Origin: Coriobacteriia bacterium
Lineage (GTDB): Bacteria > Actinomycetota > Coriobacteriia > Anaerosomatales > Anaerosomataceae
Direction: 5' to 3'
Length of the DNA stretch: 34,934 bases
Assembly: GCA_030655755.1 (NCBI GenBank)
Contig: JAUSOQ010000055.1
Location: forward strand, 1 to 34,934
In this document: positions 30,128-34,934 of the stretch, piece after piece
Layout of the letters: each line of letters opens with the position of its first letter
Position numbering within the stretch: position 1 is the first letter of the stretch
Made by a program: the position numbers and the translations under genes
Notes under the pieces: generated by a model
Seen by the model: the letters and a program-made list of their open reading frames with translations, nothing else
Database searches by the model: none
Told to the model about the DNA's origin: nothing

Positions 30128-30881
30128 GTTGCTCCTCACACGATTAGCGATAGTGGTCTTCGTGGTGGCCCCGGCACTCGCCTGTGCGGCGTATGCAGGA
30201 ACCGGGATAGTGCGAGCTGCGCATGAGACGCAGACCGCACAGGTCGAACTCGCCACGGCCCGAGCAGAAGGTGAGCTCGTGGCGACGCAGGCGATGGCCG
30301 CGCGTAAAGCAGAAGAAGAGATCGCGCGGCAGAAGGCCGCAAAGGAAAGGGCCGCCCGAGAAGCAGAGATCGAGGCTGCGGCCGTCAAGGCCGCAGAAGA
30401 AGAAGCTGCTCGCCTTGCTGCCGAAGAAGTGGCGCTCGTAGCAGACGCAGGGACGGCGGCCACGATCTCCGGGACGTCAGGGACCTCTACGGGAGGCGGC
30501 ACGTCGTCTCCCGCTCCGGCACCGGCCCCCGCTCCGGCACCCGAGAGTCCGGTCGTGGTCACCTCCTACAATGTGGCGATCGTGCGCGCGATCAACCCGA
30601 ATGCCACCTATGACAGTGCGCTTTCTGCCTCATGTGCTGCTCATGCGAAGAAGATGGCCCTTGCGGGGTCGATCTTTCACTCAGGAATTGATGGGCGTTT
30701 TGAGAGTGTTGGTCAGATGGGCGGGATCGGCTCCGGAGCCCTCCTTGGGTGGACCGCAGAAATCATCGGTGGGTTCCATGCCGGTCACGTGTCTCAGCTC
30801 AGAACCGAATGCACGCGTGTCGGTGTCGGAGTCGTGACATATAAAGGTGTTTTGTGGACAGTCGCACAGGGGGTCTTGTGA
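30117..30881 (+). CDS. Surface CAP (SCP/PR1-like) domain protein with coiled coil
   Basis: The 254 residues start inside the end of the previous gene. A signal or anchor segment (about 8-28) leads to a long Ala/Glu/Arg-rich coiled coil (about 36-107), a Ser/Gly and then Pro/Ala linker (about 115-143), and a CAP-like domain (about 150-254). That domain carries ASCAAHAKKMALAGSIFHSG, ESVGQMGG, GGFHAGHVSQL and the closing TYKGVLWTVAQGV. CAP domains occur in secreted proteins of diverse function. The domain is a short version. A role in adhesion or envelope interaction during mating is inference. It overlaps the next gene by one base. Confidence 0.75.
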   Translation: MKTRLLLTRLAIVVFVVAPALACAAYAGTGIVRAAHETQTAQVELATARAEGELVATQAMAARKAEEEIARQKAAKERAAREAEIEAAAVKAAEEEAARLAAEEVALVADAGTAATISGTSGTSTGGGTSSPAPAPAPAPAPESPVVVTSYNVAIVRAINPNATYDSALSASCAAHAKKMALAGSIFHSGIDGRFESVGQMGGIGSGALLGWTAEIIGGFHAGHVSQLRTECTRVGVGVVTYKGVLWTVAQGVL

Positions 30882-33800
30882 TGAGAGTCTTCCACTCGAA
30901 GCGCGCGGTTGCACTAGTGCTCGCGTTCGTCCTGGCGTTCGCAGGACCGGCGGCGGCGGTCGCCGAGACGATCACGACCGGGGCCGCCGGGACTTCCTAC
31001 TACGAGTACCACAACCTCTCAGGGGGCGTGTGGAGCGATCTCCTGACCCCACCACATTGGACCGGCAGCGGCAACGTCGCCTTCTGCCTGGAGCAGACGG
31101 CGGACTATCCGCTCGGCGAGACGTATGGCGTGTTCAATCCCTTGAGTGTGTTCAGTACCCGGACACGCAATGGTCTACAGGCGATTACTTTCTACGGCTA
31201 TCCCTATAGCACCGGCGGTTTCTCGGCGGTCCAAGCTCGCTATGCGACCGCGAATGCAATCCGAGCGTGGCTGAGCGAGTCGGCAGGGGTCGGGTACGCG
31301 TTCATGAATCTCTCGGGCTACGACCCCAACAACTCGGCGACTTGGACGAACGTCAGGCCGGTCTCATCGTCTTACAATGCACTCTTCCGGTGGACGCTCA
31401 GCCTCGTCGCATATGCCCGTGCGCAGCAATACCCGGCACACGCGGTCACGAGTTCGCCGAACCCGGTGACGCTCGTCGCCGATCCACCGTATGCCCACCT
31501 CGTGGGCAGCACGACCGTCGTTTTCAACAACCTGAACGGCTCTTATACGTACAGCGTGCCTGCCGGGGTCACAGTGACCGGTTATACCGGCAGCAACGGC
31601 GACGTTCTCACGCTCTCGGTACCGCTCACTCCGGAATGGCTCGGCCAGACCGTGACGCTCACTCTCACGGGCACAGACAGTCGCGTTCCCGCGAACCTCT
31701 ACTGGTACTCGCCTAGCTATAACAGCTCGCTCCAACGATTCCTCGTGCCCACCAGTCTCGCATTCGCTCCTGCTGCGGTAGGTCTGATAACCGTCGGTAC
31801 CGGTGAGGGGGCGATAGACCTCCGCAAGACCGATGAATTGGACGGCTCTGCCGTTGCCGGTGCGCTCTTCCAGCTCAACTGGGGGACCATAGAGGTCGCC
31901 CAAGGCACCACCGACGCGAGCGGGCAGCTGCTGTTCGACGAGATCGCGCCGGGCACCTACACCATCTTCGAACTCGCCGCGCCAGCCGGTTACCTTCTGG
32001 ATCCGACGGTACACACCGTCGTCGTCCCTGACGGCCCGGCGGTCCTGCTCCGGCTGACGAACGAACCGGCCATGAGACCGGTCGAGGTCATCAAGACCGG
32101 CGAGGCGGGCGAAGCACTCGCCGGGGCCGTCTTTGAGGTCCGCGATAGTGGTGGGGCCCTCATGGACACACTCACGACTGACGCCACAGGGCGCGCCCGA
32201 AGCATCCCGCTAGACTTTGGCAACTACACCCTCGTCGAGATCGTGGCCCCGGTAGGGCACGTGCTCGATCCGACGCCGCACCCCTTCACCACCGCGCGGA
32301 CGAGCCCGGCGGTGGTGGTAGTAGCTCTCGACAACGAGAGGATCACCGGCCGAGTCCGGATCATCAAGGACAGCGACGGTGTCGCCGGGGCCCTGCTCGA
32401 AGGTGCCACCTTCGAGGTCTTCGCCGATGACGGCTCGACCGTCCCCGTCTGTGAGCTCGTGACCGATGAGAACGGAGAGGCCACGAGCGACCTGCTCGAG
32501 TACGGCGGTTACTATGCCGTCGAGACTGTGGCACCTATCGGCCACGTCTTGGATCCGACGCCGCACCCCTTCGTGATCCACGAGCAGGACGAGCTCGTCA
32601 CGCTCGAGATCACCGACCCGATCATCAGGGGTCGGGTCCACATCATCAAGCGAAGCGCCGGGGTCGATAACCCAGGACTAGAGGGTGCCGTCTATCAGGT
32701 CTTCCGATCCGCAGACGCGTCCCCGGCGGCGTCTTTCGAGCCGACGGTGACACTCGGTCCCGTCTGTGAGCTCGTGACCGATGAGAACGGGGAGGCCACG
32801 AGCGACCTGCTCGAGTACGGTGTCTACTACGCCGTCGAAACGATCGCCCCGGTCGGCCACGGTCTCGATGAGAGCCATCGGTATTTCGAGGTCCGTGAGG
32901 ACGATGCCGAAATCCTTTTCGAGCTTGAGGATTCCTTGCTCAAGATCCACCACGGTGGCGTGCAAGTCCGTTACCGCAACGTATGGGACGGCACCGAGAT
33001 TGCCCATGCGTGGGGCTATAACGCGGAGGTGGGCAGTGCGTATCTGCCGTGGCTGGCGGTGCTCAACTCACCGGGGTACACGACCAGAGACCCCTACCTG
33101 CCGTGGACCGCGCCGGGAGCCACCGCCGCTCAGGCGGCAGGAAGGCCCATCGACGGTTTCATCTACGTTTCTGCCGACTATCCGGCGGAAACCGAGCTGA
33201 TCGACGGCAAACTCACCGTCACCTACTGGTACAAGCGCACCATTGATGGTAGCTGGTCGCTGGTAGGCACCGGCGATGATGGACTGTCCACACTCACCCC
33301 GCAGGTCCGAGAGACGTTCGGGCTACTCTCCGATTCCGAGCTCTACGCGCGGTTGCAGGATGCTAAGACCGTCAATCCCGACGTCGTGGGCTACCTATCG
33401 GTGCCCGGCACCGATCTGCACGAGCCTGTGGTGCAGACCACCGACAACCTCACCTACCTCAGCACCGGCGCACTGGGCGCGCCGGACCCGCGCGGGGCGA
33501 TCATGATGGACTACCGTTCTGATCGTTATGTCGGCTCGCAGAGCCGGATGACGGTCCTTCACGGTCACAACATGCGCGATGATTCGATGTTCGGTCTCCT
33601 GGCCTCCTATGGCGACCCGGACTTCTGGTCCGCGCATCCGTTCATCCAGTACATCGACGCGGCAGGGCGTGGCGGGACGTGGCGAGTGTACTCCGCTCGC
33701 CTGTCCGACGGCGCAGACGATGTCTTCACCTTCCCGACCAGCGTCTCCTACGCCGAACGCGCGCAGGCGTACGCGCACTCCTCCGTCCTCGATCCGGGTT

Positions 33801-33898
33801 TCTTGCCGGATCCGGACGGTCGCACGCTCACACTCTCGACGTGTGCCTATCACGTCGAAGACGGTAAGTTCCTCGTTCACGCGCAGCTCGTCGAATGA
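30881..33898 (+). CDS. Large surface protein: thioester-like domain, four CnaB repeats and C-terminal class B sortase
   Basis: ATG 30881 overlaps the previous stop; the total is 1005 residues. A signal peptide (1-29) leads to a thioester-like domain (about 30-300). Cys69 is in VAFCLEQ, but the usual TQxA is YATANAIRAW, so the Gln is Ala. Four CnaB (SpaA-type) repeats follow at about 309-395, 398-480, 487-580 and 583-690. Repeats 3 and 4 share near-identical DNA (from CELVTDENGEATSDLLEYG), a recent duplication. After a linker (690-800) comes a sortase-B domain (about 810-1005) with His896 in LHGHNM and Cys988 in TLSTCAYH. The expected Arg is Lys996. There is no LPxTG motif and no C-terminal membrane segment. 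Adhesin and sortase in one chain is unusual. Confidence 0.87.
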   Translation: MRVFHSKRAVALVLAFVLAFAGPAAAVAETITTGAAGTSYYEYHNLSGGVWSDLLTPPHWTGSGNVAFCLEQTADYPLGETYGVFNPLSVFSTRTRNGLQAITFYGYPYSTGGFSAVQARYATANAIRAWLSESAGVGYAFMNLSGYDPNNSATWTNVRPVSSSYNALFRWTLSLVAYARAQQYPAHAVTSSPNPVTLVADPPYAHLVGSTTVVFNNLNGSYTYSVPAGVTVTGYTGSNGDVLTLSVPLTPEWLGQTVTLTLTGTDSRVPANLYWYSPSYNSSLQRFLVPTSLAFAPAAVGLITVGTGEGAIDLRKTDELDGSAVAGALFQLNWGTIEVAQGTTDASGQLLFDEIAPGTYTIFELAAPAGYLLDPTVHTVVVPDGPAVLLRLTNEPAMRPVEVIKTGEAGEALAGAVFEVRDSGGALMDTLTTDATGRARSIPLDFGNYTLVEIVAPVGHVLDPTPHPFTTARTSPAVVVVALDNERITGRVRIIKDSDGVAGALLEGATFEVFADDGSTVPVCELVTDENGEATSDLLEYGGYYAVETVAPIGHVLDPTPHPFVIHEQDELVTLEITDPIIRGRVHIIKRSAGVDNPGLEGAVYQVFRSADASPAASFEPTVTLGPVCELVTDENGEATSDLLEYGVYYAVETIAPVGHGLDESHRYFEVREDDAEILFELEDSLLKIHHGGVQVRYRNVWDGTEIAHAWGYNAEVGSAYLPWLAVLNSPGYTTRDPYLPWTAPGATAAQAAGRPIDGFIYVSADYPAETELIDGKLTVTYWYKRTIDGSWSLVGTGDDGLSTLTPQVRETFGLLSDSELYARLQDAKTVNPDVVGYLSVPGTDLHEPVVQTTDNLTYLSTGALGAPDPRGAIMMDYRSDRYVGSQSRMTVLHGHNMRDDSMFGLLASYGDPDFWSAHPFIQYIDAAGRGGTWRVYSARLSDGADDVFTFPTSVSYAERAQAYAHSSVLDPGFLPDPDGRTLTLSTCAYHVEDGKFLVHAQLVE

Positions 33899-34542
33899 GA
33901 CCACAGACGGGTCGGGTGAAGGGCCCTAAGACAGCCCGTAGCGTCGCGGCTCGCCCACAGGGAGAAAGCCTGTGGGCGGGCGCGCGGCTCGCCTGCGCAT
34001 CCGTCCTTGCTCTCGTGCTTGTGCTCTCGTGCGGGTGCGCATGCCACCCGCAGAGCTCGCCGGGGGCCACCGTGGCCCCCTCTGCACCGATGGTGGGCGA
34101 GCTCACGGCGGCCGAGGTCGTTCGCGTCGTGGATGGGGACACCGCTATCGTCGTACTGGGCGATGGGACCGAAGAGCGTGTCCGGTTCATCGGGATCGAC
34201 ACGCCCGAGGACACGAGCGAGGTAGAGGAGGGCGGGCCAGAGGCTACCGCGTATACAACAGCAGCGGTCGAGGGTGTGACGGTGTTCCTCGAGCTTGATG
34301 TCGAAGAACGCGACAAATATGGTCGTCTGCTCGCCTACGTGTGGCTCGAAGAGCCGGCGGATGCAAGCGAGGCTGAGGCTCGCGCGAAGATGCTCAATGC
34401 GCGGATCCTGCTCGATGGGTACGCGCACCTTATGACCATCCCGCCGAACGTCGCCTACGTGGATTACTTGAGAACGTACGAGCGCGAAGCCCGCGAGGCC
34501 TCGGCGGGGTTGTGGGCGCGGAATGGGGACGATGCTTCATGA
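33895..34542 (+). CDS. Secreted or lipid-anchored thermonuclease (SNase family)
   Basis: ATG 33895 overlaps the previous stop by four bases. The 215 residues begin with a basic stretch and a hydrophobic signal (about 26-48) with a possible lipobox around Cys46. Residues about 70-210 form a staphylococcal-nuclease domain: VVRVVDGDTA, RFIGIDTPE with Arg97 and Glu105, and DKYGRLLAYVW with Arg144. This matches the catalytic Arg-Glu-Arg set. It would cut DNA or RNA outside the cell. GATVAPS (about 57-63) is encoded by a copy of the 19-bp palindrome. It follows the large surface protein in the same operon. Confidence 0.88.
   Translation: MRPQTGRVKGPKTARSVAARPQGESLWAGARLACASVLALVLVLSCGCACHPQSSPGATVAPSAPMVGELTAAEVVRVVDGDTAIVVLGDGTEERVRFIGIDTPEDTSEVEEGGPEATAYTTAAVEGVTVFLELDVEERDKYGRLLAYVWLEEPADASEAEARAKMLNARILLDGYAHLMTIPPNVAYVDYLRTYEREAREASAGLWARNGDDAS
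34062..34080. repeat. Palindrome copy inside the nuclease gene (candidate parS)
   Basis: The 19-bp core GGGGGCCACCGTGGCCCCC again, in frame and encoding GATVAP in the spacer between signal segment and catalytic domain. It is about 7.7 kb from the parA copy. Confidence 0.65.
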
Positions 34543-34934
34543 TCTTAGGGACCGTTGACGGCACCGAGCTCGAGTACGGCGAGGGCGACTTCACACTCAG
34601 TACCGGCGAGGCGATGAGCACCGCTGAGATCGTGGCGCTCGATGGTGAGGGTGGGGTCGATTGGCTCGAAGAGAGTTATCGCCGATGGTTCTACGACAAC
34701 CAGGATGGGATCGTAGCGTCCGGGGCCGCCCTTACCCCTTACGTAGCGCTGGCGGATCCAGAATGGCGGGCGCAGCGCCTTTCGGACGCGATTCAGTGGC
34801 AGGTGCTCCGTGGTGCGCGAGTGGAGTCTCGTGAGAGGGGCAGCGCGGTCCTCGTGTTCGGGCGGCGGGTCGACCACCTCACGCACTTCATCATCGCGCT
34901 CTTCACCTGCGGCATCTGGGTGCCGGTCTGGATC
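34539..34934 (+). CDS. N-terminal part of the 156-residue junction-spanning membrane protein
   Basis: ATG 34539 overlaps the nuclease stop by four bases. The frame is open to the window end and continues at base 112 in the left copy. The N-terminal 110 residues are soluble, acidic at first (GTELEYGEGDF), with a Trp- and Tyr-rich middle (WLEESYRRWFYDNQDG), and lead into the membrane segment described at 1-186. No named family. It closes the operon. Confidence 0.75.
   Translation, partial: MILGTVDGTELEYGEGDFTLSTGEAMSTAEIVALDGEGGVDWLEESYRRWFYDNQDGIVASGAALTPYVALADPEWRAQRLSDAIQWQVLRGARVESRERGSAVLVFGRRVDHLTHFIIALFTCGIWVPVWI
34824..34934. repeat. Terminal direct repeat, right copy (circle overlap)
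   Basis: Identical to bases 1-111; see there. Removing one copy gives a 34,823-bp circle. Confidence 0.93.

Noticed and set aside
31364-32014. 216-residue minus-strand frame inside the large surface-protein gene
   Set aside because: Antisense to CnaB and thioester-like coding sequence, with no independent support.
32450-32870. Near-identical DNA in two blocks considered as an insertion or assembly duplication
   Set aside because: It falls exactly on two CnaB repeats of one protein, with third-position differences, so it is a domain duplication.

Overview
The two ends of the window are the same 111 bases (1-111 and 34824-34934), so the sequence reads as a closed circle of about 34,823 bp. 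One gene (34539 to 186) runs across the junction. It is a GC-rich conjugative plasmid or circular integrative element. GTG starts, a MobL-type relaxase, a Gram-positive T4SS with a cell-wall hydrolase, a CpaE-like protein, and surface proteins with CnaB and sortase-B domains suggest a Gram-positive Actinomycetota host. Coriobacteriia is my best guess, from protein style only. No tRNA, rRNA or CRISPR array was seen, and no replication initiator was recognised.

Region 1 (about 150-8026) is an inserted accessory island of about 7.8 kb between 68-bp direct repeats. The repeats duplicate the 3' end of the junction-spanning gene. Inside are a minus-strand operon (small membrane protein, EcoRI-type adenine methyltransferase, DUF262-HNH nuclease), two integron attC-like sites with a TIR/deoxyribosyltransferase-like gene cassette, two membrane proteins, a Panacea-PemK/MazF-like toxin-antitoxin pair, and remnants of a tyrosine recombinase and an IS110 transposase. 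It looks like a fixed defence island.

Region 2 (8.2-9.3 kb) is an MntA-HepT (nucleotidyltransferase-HEPN) toxin-antitoxin pair, with an HTH domain fused to MntA and two operator-like palindromes upstream.

Region 3 (18.4 down to 9.36 kb, minus strand) is the transfer operon. In order it carries DUF2958, a Fic-fold protein, VirD4, a pilin-like protein, a VirB6-like protein, a small membrane protein, PrgI, a split VirB4, an NlpC/P60 hydrolase and an XRE regulator.

Region 4 (18.5-24.0 kb) holds a DUF4406-containing protein, a 100-bp palindrome with DnaA boxes (candidate origin), an unknown protein with SSB, a row of hairpins, a RadC-like protein, and an inverted-repeat-rich segment that is a candidate oriT.

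Region 5 (24.0-34.8 kb and across the junction) has an RHH accessory protein and the MobL relaxase, followed by one tightly overlapping operon. That operon is parA, parB, a CpaE-like protein, a small membrane protein, a surface protein, a CAP-domain protein, a 1005-residue thioester-like/CnaB/sortase-B fusion, a thermonuclease and the 156-residue junction protein. Four copies of a 19-bp palindrome lie around and inside parA, beside the relaxase and in the nuclease gene. They are candidate parS sites.
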